DNA of 64,000 bases from Robiginitomaculum sp. (GTDB taxonomy: Bacteria; Pseudomonadota; Alphaproteobacteria; Caulobacterales; Maricaulaceae), in assembly GCA_015485155.1 (NCBI GenBank), contig WFUF01000027.1, forward strand, positions 124,001 to 188,000, read 5' to 3'. The notes under the pieces were generated by a model. The model was not told where the DNA came from, ran no database searches, and was given only the letters and a program-made list of their open reading frames with translations. The position numbers and the translations under genes are program-made. Within the stretch, counting starts at the first letter, position 1. Each line of letters starts with the position of its first letter. This document shows, piece after piece, positions 48,931 through 56,794 of the stretch.

Positions 48931-49227
48931 CCTGCACCTGTTGTTTGGAACAAGTCAAACGGGTTTAGAGCGGTTGGGACGCGCGGACAGTCCATTACGG
49001 GAGTGTTAGGTTCGAATAACTTTGCGTTTGGCTCAACTTATTCTGAAATAACCACCTTTGTTGGTAGCATTTTCAATTTCCCAAATCCTCCTGTATCTTC
49101 AACAGAGATTGACGGGTTTTTTGGGCTTGGCGGTGGCGCTGCATCAATTGCAGGCGCCAAATTTCAGCTTGGGATAGACATTGATGAGGCCTTAGTTAGT
49201 CTGCGTAAGTACAGATGTGTAGGATAA
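48931..49227 (+). pseudogene. C-terminal fragment of an unknown protein at the island edge
   Basis: Open from 48931 without ATG; a GTG at 49003 gives 74 aa. The end is Gly/Ala-rich (FGLGGGAASIAGAKFQLGIDIDEAL). I do not recognise it. Its position, next to Rhs remnants and just before a short ORF broken by an IS, suggests it may be the tail of a toxin-type protein. That is inference only. Confidence 0.35.
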
Positions 49228-49249
49228 TTCTATGAAATACGTGACAATC

Positions 49250-49687
49250 CTAGGGTGTGGACTCAATTGACCACTGCCTGATAGCGAAGATGTGTACCAT
49301 GGCTAGGAAGTTTCGAGAAAGCTTTTCGAAACGGGTGGCCAGCCTTCGCATATCCTTCATTTTGCAGAAGAACCGCTCAACGATATTGCGCATTCGGTAG
49401 AGGTTTTTGTCATGCGGGATCGGGGTTCTTGCATTTGATTTAGATGGAATGACTGCCAAGGCACCTTCGTCGGCAATGCGCTGGCGAATGCTTGCGCCGC
49501 CATAGGCTTTGCCTCCTACTATGGCCAACGGGTTGTTCAGACCATCCTCCAGCAAAGCAGGAATGACCTGACTGTCACGCACTTGGCCACCAGTGATAAC
49601 TACCTGTACCAATTGCCCTTTCTCGTCGACTATCGCGTGAACCTTACTCGTGCGACCTCCGCGTGAGCAGCCGATATCCTGCGCCAA
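49250..49687 (-). CDS. IS5-family transposase, C-terminal frame (OrfB)
   Basis: 145 aa as an ORF; real translation would come through -1 frameshifting from OrfA. Contains IGCSRGGRTSKVHAIVDEKG and the third catalytic residue, Glu, in RMRNIVERFFCKMK. The expected second Asp (usually ADKAYD or GDKGYD) is Gly here: VGGKAYGG. The element is therefore probably unable to move on its own. Its stop codon uses the terminal CTAG. Confidence 0.85.
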   Translation of the reverse strand: MAQDIGCSRGGRTSKVHAIVDEKGQLVQVVITGGQVRDSQVIPALLEDGLNNPLAIVGGKAYGGASIRQRIADEGALAVIPSKSNARTPIPHDKNLYRMRNIVERFFCKMKDMRRLATRFEKLSRNFLAMVHIFAIRQWSIESTP

Positions 49688-50084
49688 CTCCCCCCTTTTG
49701 CGCCGGTTGCTGCTCGATGGGTCTTAACGATAGAAGCATCAATGAACAACAAACTGTCCTCATTGGTTTTGGCCAAAGCTTCAAATATCCCGCGCCAAAC
49801 GCCCGGGCGCGCCCATCTGGCATAGCGATTGTAAACAGTGGTTCGTGACCCATAGTGCTCCGGCAAATCACGCCAAGGTGCGCCGGTTCGCAAAATATGG
49901 AATATCCCATTCAACACCCGGCGGTCATCTACCCGTTTCGGCCCTCTCTTATTCAAGGGTAATAGCGGCTCAATAATGGCCCATTCTTCATCCGACAAGT
50001 CAAAACGCATAATTCAATCTCCTTTTGAGAGTTTGAATCAGCGTTCGGTAATAAAATCGATTCTATGAACTGGGTTCAGACCCT
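49252..50084 (-). mobile_element. IS5-family insertion sequence (IS427-like group)
   Basis: About 833 bp between CTAG target copies (49250-49253 and 50083-50086). Terminal inverted repeats GGGTGTGGACTCAATTG and GGGTCTGAACCCAGTTC (read inward) match at about 13 of 17 positions. It holds two overlapping transposase frames on the minus strand. A second, isolated end of the same or a related IS lies at 51076-51123 in inverse orientation. Confidence 0.85.
49630..50010 (-). CDS. IS5-family transposase, N-terminal frame (OrfA)
   Basis: 126 aa. Starts MRFDLSDEEWAIIEPLLP, the usual DUF4096-type N-terminus, with GAPWRDLPEHYG following and the first catalytic Asp in LFIDASIVKTHRAA. The frame is left at the run AAAAGGGGGG (about 49687-49697); after it the OrfA sequence is no longer transposase-like. 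A -1 slip there joins OrfB, as in many IS of this group. Confidence 0.88.
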   Translation of the reverse strand: MRFDLSDEEWAIIEPLLPLNKRGPKRVDDRRVLNGIFHILRTGAPWRDLPEHYGSRTTVYNRYARWARPGVWRGIFEALAKTNEDSLLFIDASIVKTHRAATGAKGGSWRRISAAHAEVARVRFTR

Positions 50085-50174
50085 AGTAAAATGGATGATG
50101 AGGAACTTCTCACAATAAATGGGCGCCGCGTAGGTACCGGGGAGTGCAGCGATTTTTTGGTATTCGTTGATTAA

Positions 50175-50271
50175 TTAGGGGTTATACGGTAATGGTATGG
50201 ACGCCCTCGTTTTTTGATTTACACTTACGATGAAAAATAACACTATGACGGGAGGATAGGAACTTATGATT
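50175..50271. other. Short degenerate stretch between broken ORF and Rhs tail
   Basis: About 100 bp with several stops in every rightward frame. GATAGGAACTTATGATTTAGGCC just before the Rhs tail looks like a damaged version of the D-x-NLYAYVNNDP codons of an Rhs core, so the Rhs frame breaks here. Confidence 0.35.
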
Positions 50272-50274
50272 TAG

Positions 50275-50517
50275 GCCTATGTCAACAACGATCCGATGAA
50301 TGCAACGGATCCGAGTGGGCGGCAAAGTCATGTTTTTGGTGGCCCAAGTCATGTTTCTGATAACTATGTGCCATCAACAGGTTCAGTTTCAACGGGTGAA
50401 ATTCTCATTGGGGCTTCAATCGCATTGGCTCCTGTAGCCGTTGTTGCTGCAGGATGGGATATTAAAGGGGCTGTTGGATTTGAAGTTCCATTTGATGGCC
50501 GTTTTGAGTGTGAATAA
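50275..50517 (+). pseudogene. C-terminal tip of an Rhs/YD-repeat protein
   Basis: Begins AYVNNDPMNATDPSG, the hallmark end of the Rhs core domain that precedes the variable toxin tip. An in-frame TAG at 50272 cuts it from any upstream core. The tip (about 65 aa) has one hydrophobic stretch, ILIGASIALAPVAVVAAG, and ends FDGRFECE. No toxin motif is recognised. Rhs proteins deliver such tips into rival cells; this one is a fragment only. Confidence 0.7.
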
Positions 50518-50532
50518 CTATAGGGCAAAATC

Positions 50533-51071
50533 TTGAAGAAATATTCATTACAAAAACCAATATCATTGCTATCAATTTATTTATTAGCTCTATTTATTTA
50601 TACTTTTTAGTTGTATTTAAGCTTGGTTCAAATTACAGGGCGATGGACATTATTGGTTTTGTTATTTATTTGGTGGCTCAGATGTCTTGGATTTTCGCCT
50701 CGTATATCTTATTAAGGAGTAAGCTTAACCATGAAAATGCATATGGGAAAATTAGATATATAATATACTGTTCGGCTGCTGCCTTAGGAATAATTGTATC
50801 ATTATCATTTGGACCGCGCGAACTATTCACTTCTAATTCGTTTGTGGGAAATGTAGTTGACAGTATCGGCGTAATTTCGTTTCTTATTTTAATGTTTGCG
50901 TATGTGAGAGTATGCTGGTTAAATGCGTATATGTTGCAAATCATGGAACGAACTACTCATTTAAGAAGTTCAGAAATTTTTGGGACGTTTGTGTTGTTCT
51001 TATACTGGCCAATTGGTGTCTTTTTCCTTCACAAGCGGTTAATAAATTTAGATGCTCATCAAGCCTCATAA
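50533..51071 (+). pseudogene. AT-rich four- to five-helix membrane protein with a probable frameshift
   Basis: From ATG 50643 the frame gives 142 aa with about four membrane helices (MDIIGFVIYLVAQMSWIF, ISFLILMFAYVRVC, FGTFVLFLYWPIGVFF). Directly upstream another frame starts with TTG at 50533 (KKYSLQKPIS, then a helix) and stops at 50608, where the second frame is already open and continues the helix. A one-base shift would join them. The DNA is visibly richer in A+T than its neighbours, a sign of transfer. Position right after an Rhs tip suggests an immunity protein; inference. Confidence 0.5.
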
Positions 51072-51075
51072 TTTA

Positions 51076-51123
51076 CTAGGGTCTGAACCCAATTCATAGC
51101 ATTGATTTTATTACCGAACGCTG
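51076..51123 (+). mobile_element. Isolated IS end, inverted relative to the complete IS
   Basis: Starts CTAGGGTCTGAACCCA and matches the inward reading of the right end of the IS at 50086 over about 48 bp with three mismatches, then similarity stops. No transposase follows. It is a remnant of a second copy whose body was lost. Confidence 0.8.
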
Positions 51124-51487
51124 GAATTACGGTGGGGCGTCCATAGATGACAGTTTACTAAATGCACTTAATTATTTCCACCCTTCGTCCTGGGGCCACG
51201 TCTTTGATGTGGCTGGTGTATCCGTCTGCCCTGCCGGGCCTTCTACAGCTATTTTTCATCCACCGGATCAAAAATTTGAACTGATGTTCAAACTCTTCCT
51301 AAGTATCATTGGCCCGGACGACGATTATGATTTGTCAATGGATGCAGGCATCAAATATGGCTTTGATGAGTTTACTATTTGCGGATTCTTGTGGATTGAC
51401 CCGAGGCCCCACAACATCACCGACCTGATGGAAGCGGCCTGTAACGCTATCGAAGAGGTGTGGCTGGATGAACCAGCAAAAGAGTAA
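51122..51487 (+). pseudogene. 5'-truncated gene next to the lone IS end
   Basis: The frame is open from the IS end (WNYGGASIDDSLLNALNYF) to the stop at 51485, about 121 aa; a GTG at 51209 would give 92 aa. Acidic, soluble, with DDDYDLSMDAGIKYGFDEFTI and DLMEAACNAIEEVW. I do not recognise a family. Such small acidic proteins are common among Rhs-linked immunity proteins. The loss of the start at the IS boundary argues for a broken gene. Confidence 0.45.
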
Positions 51488-51941
51488 CGCGCTAAATTCA
51501 CCCGCTTTGCACAGCTTTGGTGCGGCTTTAGAAAGCTTTCGAAAGGGTCTGTGGGCGATTTTGGCAAAAATACGCCCCATCACAGCTTACATGGGCATTA
51601 TGGGCGCCAGTACGGCAAATTTTCAAGCGGGTTGAGTTTTGCAGCCAAAAGCTTTATCTTGGGAGCAAGAGGCGGGTAACTACCAACAGGTGGGAGCGGC
51701 CTTCGGGCTCTGCGCCGTACCACCCCCGCCTCTTTATTCGTCCCATCACAGCTTGAAGAGACGCCATCAACGCCAGTGCGGCAAATTTTCAAGTGGGCTG
51801 ATTTTTAGCCAAATTATGCCAGTGTCGCTCACGCGGCCTGAGGCATGGATACCCGGAAGGCACTCTGTCGATCCGTGTGGGAGCTTCCGACCCACCAGGC
51901 CGCTTCCATCATTTATTACCGATAACGGTGCCGCTAGTGAC
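51488..51941. other. Non-coding island stretch with a direct repeat pair
   Basis: About 450 bp. Holds two related 63-bp blocks (51573-51635 and 51739-51801). No gene is supported in any frame; the DNA is mixed in composition and looks degenerate. Confidence 0.5.
51573..51801 (+). repeat. Pair of 63-bp imperfect direct repeats
   Basis: Blocks at 51573 and 51739 share CATCACAGCTT near the start and CGGCAAATTTTCAAG near the end; 48 of 63 positions agree by hand count. They are 166 bp apart. They may mark a past duplication of cassette-like units; I see no integron attC features. Confidence 0.6.
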
Positions 51942-52145
51942 GGTCATTCTTAGGGTTACTCTTAGGGTCATTCTTAAGGGTCAGTGCCATTTTTCGCTGC
52001 CCCTTGAGTGATACTTGATATCCCCTGTAATCATACCAAAGCAGTACTTGTTGGTAATAAAATAACCCTTAAATGACCCTTGTGGATACTGACTGACCCT
52101 TGAGGATCGGGGATAAGTGGTAAGGATGCCCGCAACCTTAAAACC

Positions 52146-52154
52146 TGTTATAAT
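52146..52154 (+). promoter_or_regulatory. Extended -10 promoter box in element copy 2
   Basis: TGTTATAAT, identical to 14851-14859, again without a clear -35. Rightward transcription would run through the hairpin and the boxA-like site, then antisense to the ORF at 52239. Confidence 0.6.
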
Positions 52155-52186
52155 GTAAGAGCTGGGGCAAAACCCCCGACAAATAA

Positions 52187-52197
52187 GCTCTTTGACA
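52187..52197 (+). promoter_or_regulatory. boxA-like antitermination site, copy 2
   Basis: GCTCTTTGACA, 38 bp after TATAAT and preceded by a 4-bp GGGG/CCCC stem (52164-52167 with 52173-52176). The stem differs in sequence from copy 1 but keeps its place. Confidence 0.5.
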
Positions 52198-52238
52198 GGT
52201 AAATATTTTTCTCAAAACCAATAAAACAAAAAGGGTTT

Positions 52239-52454
52239 TCAACACTCATCTGCGCGCAAGCAAGCTGTCAGAAATTGCTTCTTGCTGGCGTGTTTTTCTG
52301 CTTTATCCGCTGTGGAAAAGCGTAAAAACATTTTATTGGAGGCTTGGCCGGTGTTTTGGCCGATCCTTGATATGACCTGATTATCAGAATTGCTGGTCAG
52401 GGAGTTGGTTTGCATGGTTTCCTGATTGCTCCGCGTTTTCGCGGCCGACTGCAT
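52239..52454 (-). CDS. Small hypothetical protein beside element copy 2
   Basis: 71 aa, rich in Ser, Thr, Asn, Gln and Lys, no signal peptide or membrane helix. The end reads FLRFSTADKAEKHASKKQFLTA. The frame is open a further 15 codons upstream without a start. I do not recognise a family; the composition resembles phasin-like or other amphipathic proteins, but this is weak. Its 3' end runs into the dispersed element. Confidence 0.4.
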   Translation of the reverse strand: MQSAAKTRSNQETMQTNSLTSNSDNQVISRIGQNTGQASNKMFLRFSTADKAEKHASKKQFLTACLRADEC

Positions 52455-52514
52455 GAACGTTTCAAGCCAGACAAAAGAAAGCCTCCAATATGACTCTACT
52501 ATTCAAAGAACGCT

Positions 52515-53948
52515 CTAATATCCCAAAATGGCCTTGGTTTCCAGATATTCCTCAAACCCGGCAGGGCCACGCTCACGGCCATTGCCTGATTGCTTATAGC
52601 CACCAAATGGCATGGTAAAGTCCGGCTTGGCACCACATAAATGCACCATGCCAGTGCGTAGCTCAGAAGCAATTTCACGCACCTTGTCCATATTTGCTCC
52701 CGACACATAACCCGAAAGCCCATAAAGCGTATCATTGGCGATCTGAATGGCCTCGGCCTCATCCTCATAGGGCAAAATGCTCAAGACCGGGCCAAAAATC
52801 TCCTCCCGGGCAATTCTCATATCATTACTGACATTACCAAATACGGTAGGACGCACATAAAATCCCTGATTTAATCCATTGGGACGACCCGGCCCGCCCG
52901 CTGCCAGCGTCGCACCTTCTTTGATGCCGCTTTCGATCAAATTTTGAATTTTGTTCCATTGCGGCTCTGAAACCACCGGCCCCATCACCATGCCGTCGGA
53001 ATTGGGATCGGCCACTTCTATGGCGTTGGCGGTTGCCGCTGCTACCTGCATAGCCTCGTCCATGCGCGATGCCGGCACCAACATTCGCGACGGCGCATTG
53101 CAGTTTTGACCTGAATTGATCGACATGCTTTGCATGCCGCTGGAAACCGCCTTGGCAAAGCCCTCCTTATCCAGATCGTTCAAAATGATATTGGCAGACT
53201 TTCCGCCCAACTCCTGTGATACCCGCTTCACCGTCAAGGCCGCGGCCTGTGCTACAGCAATACCGGCGCGGGTTGAGCCGGTAAAGGAAACCATATCAAT
53301 GCCAGGGTGACTGGCAATTGCGGCTCCGACCACTGGCCCATCACCATGAACCATATTGACCACACCGGCAGGGATTTGCGACGCATCAAGAATTTCCATC
53401 AAAATCTGTGCTGAAATCGGCGAAACTTCCGATGGCTTCCACACCACGGTACACCCGGTCGCCAATGCTGGAGAAAGCTTGCAAAAAATCTGGTTCATTG
53501 GCCAATTCCACGGGGTGATCAGTCCACATACACCCACCGGCTCACGAACAATTTTTGCGCCGGAACGCATTTTGCTGAACTCAAAGGTTTTTAAGGTTTC
53601 AATATCCGAAGCCAGCAATCCCATACCCACTGCGGCCTGCATGCTTGAGGAAATCCACGCCGGAGCACCCATTTCCTCGGTAATGGCTTTGGCAATATCA
53701 TCCTGCCGCCTGGTGTATTCTTTTAAGATTCTCTGTAACAGCTCTATGCGCTCCTCGCGCGAAGCTTTTGACCAATTACCAAAAGCGGCACTGGCAGCAG
53801 ATACAGCACGATCCACATCAACAGAGCTGCCTTGTATAACTTGCGCACATATCTGTTCATTTGCCGGGTTGATTACGTCTAAAAGTTCATTGCCCTCAGG
53901 CTGTATCCAACTGCCATCCACATAAAATTTATCAAGAATTTTCATCAT
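52515..53948 (-). CDS. NAD(P)-dependent aldehyde dehydrogenase
   Basis: 477 aa. Catalytic Cys in SGQNCNAPSRML near residue 278, general-base Glu in QELGGKSANII near 244, and the NAD-loop GSTRAGIAVAQAA before it. ITPWNWPMNQIF near 138 is the usual cofactor segment. It oxidises an aldehyde to an acid; the substrate is not known. Transcribed 23 bp after a ferredoxin-reductase-like gene, so the two may serve one oxidation pathway. Confidence 0.92.
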   Translation of the reverse strand: MMKILDKFYVDGSWIQPEGNELLDVINPANEQICAQVIQGSSVDVDRAVSAASAAFGNWSKASREERIELLQRILKEYTRRQDDIAKAITEEMGAPAWISSSMQAAVGMGLLASDIETLKTFEFSKMRSGAKIVREPVGVCGLITPWNWPMNQIFCKLSPALATGCTVVWKPSEVSPISAQILMEILDASQIPAGVVNMVHGDGPVVGAAIASHPGIDMVSFTGSTRAGIAVAQAAALTVKRVSQELGGKSANIILNDLDKEGFAKAVSSGMQSMSINSGQNCNAPSRMLVPASRMDEAMQVAAATANAIEVADPNSDGMVMGPVVSEPQWNKIQNLIESGIKEGATLAAGGPGRPNGLNQGFYVRPTVFGNVSNDMRIAREEIFGPVLSILPYEDEAEAIQIANDTLYGLSGYVSGANMDKVREIASELRTGMVHLCGAKPDFTMPFGGYKQSGNGRERGPAGFEEYLETKAILGY

Positions 53949-53971
53949 TTACCTCTTTGGCTTGTTTGAGC

Positions 53972-55189
53972 TTACAGCAATAATTCCTTCATCGGAATGT
54001 CCGGGTTTCTTAACTTGTCCACATCGAGGCTTACGCCCTTGGCAATAAGCATGCGCGAAACCATATATTCTGCCGGAGCATTAATCGCATCACATGCCAG
54101 CAATCGACCATCTTTGAGATAAAAAATCGCCAAAGAGCAATCAGCGTCCAGCTTGCGGATAATCACCTGATCATGACCGCTGTGCAAGCCTGCAATTTGC
54201 AATTTAACATCATATTGATCCGACCAGAACCATGGTACAGCATTATAAGGTTTGGGTTTCTCGCAAATAGCTGCTGCTGCGGCTTTGCCCTGATCAATGG
54301 CATTTTGCACCGATTCAAGACGTAAATTTCGGCCATAAAGCGCACTGGGGTGATGACTTACATCACCGACCGCATAAACATGCCTAGCCGAAGTCTGGCA
54401 AAGTTCATCAACCACAATACCATTTTCACAAACAATTCCTGCCTCTTGTGCCAGCTCCTCATTAGGGATAACCCCGATTCCAACCACTACAATATCGGCG
54501 GGCAGTTTTTTGCCGTCCTGCAAAGTGACAGCCTTAACTTTTTGCTCACCCTCAAAACAGGTGGCAGTAGTGTTCAGTAGGATTTGCACACCGGCCTTGC
54601 GATGAATTTCTGTTATAATATCTGCAAGCTCAGACCCGGAAACCCGTGCCAGAACCCGATCCTGTGCCTCAAGTACGGTTACGTCCATGCCTTGTTTTAC
54701 TGCGGTGGCAGCACATTCAAGACCAATATATCCAGCCCCGATAGCGATTAGTTTTTTGCCCGGAGCAAAAGCCTTGCGGATATGCTCGGCATCAGCCAGA
54801 GATCGCAAATAGTAAATCTGCTCAAGATCATTGCCGGCAATTGGCAGGGGTCTGGGCCTAGTACCTGTTGCCAGCACCAGATCCGAAAACCCAAGCATGC
54901 TGCCATCATCCAGTTCAATGCAGGACTCATCAAGATGCAGGTTTGTGACCCGGGTTTGCGTGCGCAGTTGAATATCAAATTTTGCCCAAAACTCATCGGG
55001 GCGCAAAAATAAATCCTCACGGGGCATATTGGATGACAAATAAGCCTTGGACAAAGGTGGCCGCTGATATGGCGGAACAGCTTCGTCACCGATCAGGGTA
55101 ATCGGCAGCCTGTAACCTAATTGCCGTAAACTGGCTGCCACTTGTGCGCCAGCCTGTCCTGCGCCGACGATCGCGGTTCCTGCTTGCAC
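53972..55189 (-). CDS. FAD-dependent ferredoxin/rhodocoxin reductase-type oxidoreductase
   Basis: 405 aa. N-terminal FAD site GAGQAGAQVAASLR (residues 8-21), PPYQRPPLSKAYL near 40, NADH site GAGYIGLECAATAVKQG near 150, and VYAVGDVSHHP near 268. These reductases pass electrons from NADH to a ferredoxin that feeds a P450 or dioxygenase. No ferredoxin or oxygenase gene is adjacent. Upstream of the aldehyde dehydrogenase in one transcription unit. Confidence 0.9.
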   Translation of the reverse strand: MQAGTAIVGAGQAGAQVAASLRQLGYRLPITLIGDEAVPPYQRPPLSKAYLSSNMPREDLFLRPDEFWAKFDIQLRTQTRVTNLHLDESCIELDDGSMLGFSDLVLATGTRPRPLPIAGNDLEQIYYLRSLADAEHIRKAFAPGKKLIAIGAGYIGLECAATAVKQGMDVTVLEAQDRVLARVSGSELADIITEIHRKAGVQILLNTTATCFEGEQKVKAVTLQDGKKLPADIVVVGIGVIPNEELAQEAGIVCENGIVVDELCQTSARHVYAVGDVSHHPSALYGRNLRLESVQNAIDQGKAAAAAICEKPKPYNAVPWFWSDQYDVKLQIAGLHSGHDQVIIRKLDADCSLAIFYLKDGRLLACDAINAPAEYMVSRMLIAKGVSLDVDKLRNPDIPMKELLL

Positions 55190-55301
55190 GAATGGCTCCT
55201 ATTGTTCTGACTGCTGACAATAGTAAAAGACAATCACCAGCTAGCAAAGCCAGAATAATTGTTTTACAAGCCTGTTTTTCTGGGAATATGGAAAATCAGC
55301 C

Positions 55302-55823
55302 ATGCAGAAACTGATAATTGCCATTGTAGCGGGCTCATTATTTGCCATTGCCTCCTGTTCTGTCGAACAAGATACAGAATCAGAAAAACCAACAATTGAT
55401 CAAACCCAGAACATGGCTTTCACCACAGAGCCAATAGCGGATATAGAAGTCCCCAAACAATGGGCAGGTGCGGATATTGCCATGGGCAAGCGCGAATTTA
55501 GCAAATGCCGAGCATGTCACACCACATCCAAAGGCGGAGCGCAACGCATTGGCCCCAACCTCTATGGTATTTTTGGCTCCAAAGCTGCAAGCAATCCTGA
55601 ATTTCGTTTTTCAAAGGCTTTGCAAGACAGCAATATCCTGTGGACTGCCCAGACAATGGATCAATGGATTGCTGATCCAAAACAAATGGTAAAGCAAACC
55701 AGCATGAGTTTTGTCGGCATTCGCAACCCTGAAAAACGCGAGGCACTTCTGGCCTATTTGTACCAGCAAACCCGATCAGATACCCAAGAAACTAAAACTT
55801 CCGCCACCAACCCAGACCAATAG
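55302..55823 (+). CDS. Lipoprotein class I cytochrome c
   Basis: 173 aa. Lipoprotein signal with Cys in AIASCSVEQD near residue 19. The haem site is KCRACHTT near 69, GPNLYGIFG follows, and the axial Met is probably in KQTSMSFVGI. A polar tail of 25 residues ends it. A membrane-anchored electron carrier matured by the Ccm system at 44.8-48.9 kb. Divergent from the ferredoxin reductase; the 3' end overlaps the next, convergent gene by 32 bp. Confidence 0.92.
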   Translation: MQKLIIAIVAGSLFAIASCSVEQDTESEKPTIDQTQNMAFTTEPIADIEVPKQWAGADIAMGKREFSKCRACHTTSKGGAQRIGPNLYGIFGSKAASNPEFRFSKALQDSNILWTAQTMDQWIADPKQMVKQTSMSFVGIRNPEKREALLAYLYQQTRSDTQETKTSATNPDQ

Positions 55824-56607
55824 CCCTGTCGGCAACTACATTGCGCCCGGATACTGGTTGCATTACATAAAGCTGAATCGCTGACGTTGGCGAATATGAC
55901 CAGACCAAAGATCCTTGGGTTTTGACTGATCGCAAGGTTCTGGTGCCGGAAAATACGGCCCGGTCACCATGCAGAACAAATACCTGCCCCATCAGCATGA
56001 TATTCTTTGCCGGATAAATGCCAACGGTCATATCAAGACGCCACTCGTCAGGTATGGTTGCGTTTCTGAACTGCCGTGCAAGCTGAAAGTCCAGAAAACC
56101 ATGACGCCGAAATAGTGAAAACGAACGACCTGCCAATGCTCTTACTTCCCACTCAAGATCGCCCTCACCCAGCCGTATATCCAGACCATTCTCAGCATTT
56201 CCTGGAATAGACACCCCGCCCTGTGCAGAAAAAACCCACTTGTTCAAATCAGCAATTTTCCGCTTGATTGCAATTTGCGAAGCACCAATACCAGCCTTGG
56301 CATCCATGGTATTGTCCCGTTGCAGGCGCACATCCTGTACAGCAAATCGAGCCGTAAGCGACCAGTTTTCAGACAAGCCATATTCCCCATAAACAGCAGA
56401 CTCCAGCTTGTAAAAGTCTATCCTTTGCAGCGGGCTACCATCATCACTATAGGCAATTTGGGCCCTGTGAACAGCAACAGAAGTGATCACTTCCGATGCT
56501 CCTGGCTTCTGTAACCAGGCACCTGCCAATGCCGGGAGGCAAAACCCTGCCCAAAGCAGGCACGGCCAGTACCAGCCGCGCCAGATTATTCTCACACACC
56601 TGCGCAC
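55792..56607 (-). CDS. Probable outer-membrane beta-barrel protein
   Basis: 271 aa with a signal peptide (hydrophobic 12-27, ALA-GAW). The rest alternates short polar and aromatic strands (SLTARFAVQDVRL, HGFLDFQLARQF, TQGSLVWSYS) and the last residue is Phe (GWWRKF), typical of barrel proteins. I do not recognise the subfamily. Overlaps the cytochrome c gene tail to tail. Confidence 0.65.
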   Translation of the reverse strand: MRRCVRIIWRGWYWPCLLWAGFCLPALAGAWLQKPGASEVITSVAVHRAQIAYSDDGSPLQRIDFYKLESAVYGEYGLSENWSLTARFAVQDVRLQRDNTMDAKAGIGASQIAIKRKIADLNKWVFSAQGGVSIPGNAENGLDIRLGEGDLEWEVRALAGRSFSLFRRHGFLDFQLARQFRNATIPDEWRLDMTVGIYPAKNIMLMGQVFVLHGDRAVFSGTRTLRSVKTQGSLVWSYSPTSAIQLYVMQPVSGRNVVADRAIGLGWWRKF

Positions 56608-56794
56608 TTGTTTATCCGCCCCTACCCCCTTGGTAAAACCTTAATACACGCCTGTGCTGTAAATGCCACTAAAACAATCATTCTACCTGCACCTGCTGCT
56701 AGAAGCAAATGGACTAACAGCATGCACGCAGATGAATTAACTGTAATTAAAAGATTTTTTGAAATTCTAACCCCTAAAATCAGATGGATATAAT

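Larger units (their letters stand above)
49228..50174 (+). pseudogene. Short ORF interrupted by the IS element
   Basis: Removing the IS with one CTAG copy rejoins 49253 to 50087 and gives a continuous frame EIRDNPSKMDDEELLTINGR, ending at the TAA at 50172. Without the IS, a start codon in this frame is not obvious; an ATG at 49232 with an AGGA site uses another frame. So the gene was broken by the insertion and perhaps earlier by a frameshift. Function unknown. Confidence 0.45.
51942..52257 (+). repeat. Dispersed intergenic element, copy 2 (iterons, promoter, boxA-like site)
   Basis: Aligns with copy 1 throughout. GGTCA/AGGGT units at 51942, 51953, 51965 and 51978 (12-13 bp apart), shared CAGTGCCATTTTT, CCCTTGAGTGATACTTG, ACCCTTAAATGACCCTTG and CGGGGATAAGTG blocks, then TGTTATAAT, a GGGG-CAAAA-CCCC hairpin and GCTCTTTGACAGGT. 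Similarity fades about 60 bp later, in the end of the ORF at 52239. It closes the accessory island on the right. Confidence 0.85.

Noticed and set aside
51573-51801. Integron attC sites
   Set aside because: The blocks lack the GTTRRRY/RYYYAAC core sites and the palindromic form, and there is no integrase gene in the window.
56725-56750. CtrA-type TTAA-N7-TTAA site before the DUF2336 gene
   Set aside because: The two TTAA half-sites are separated by six bases, not seven, and the flanking DNA is AT-rich, so chance is likely.
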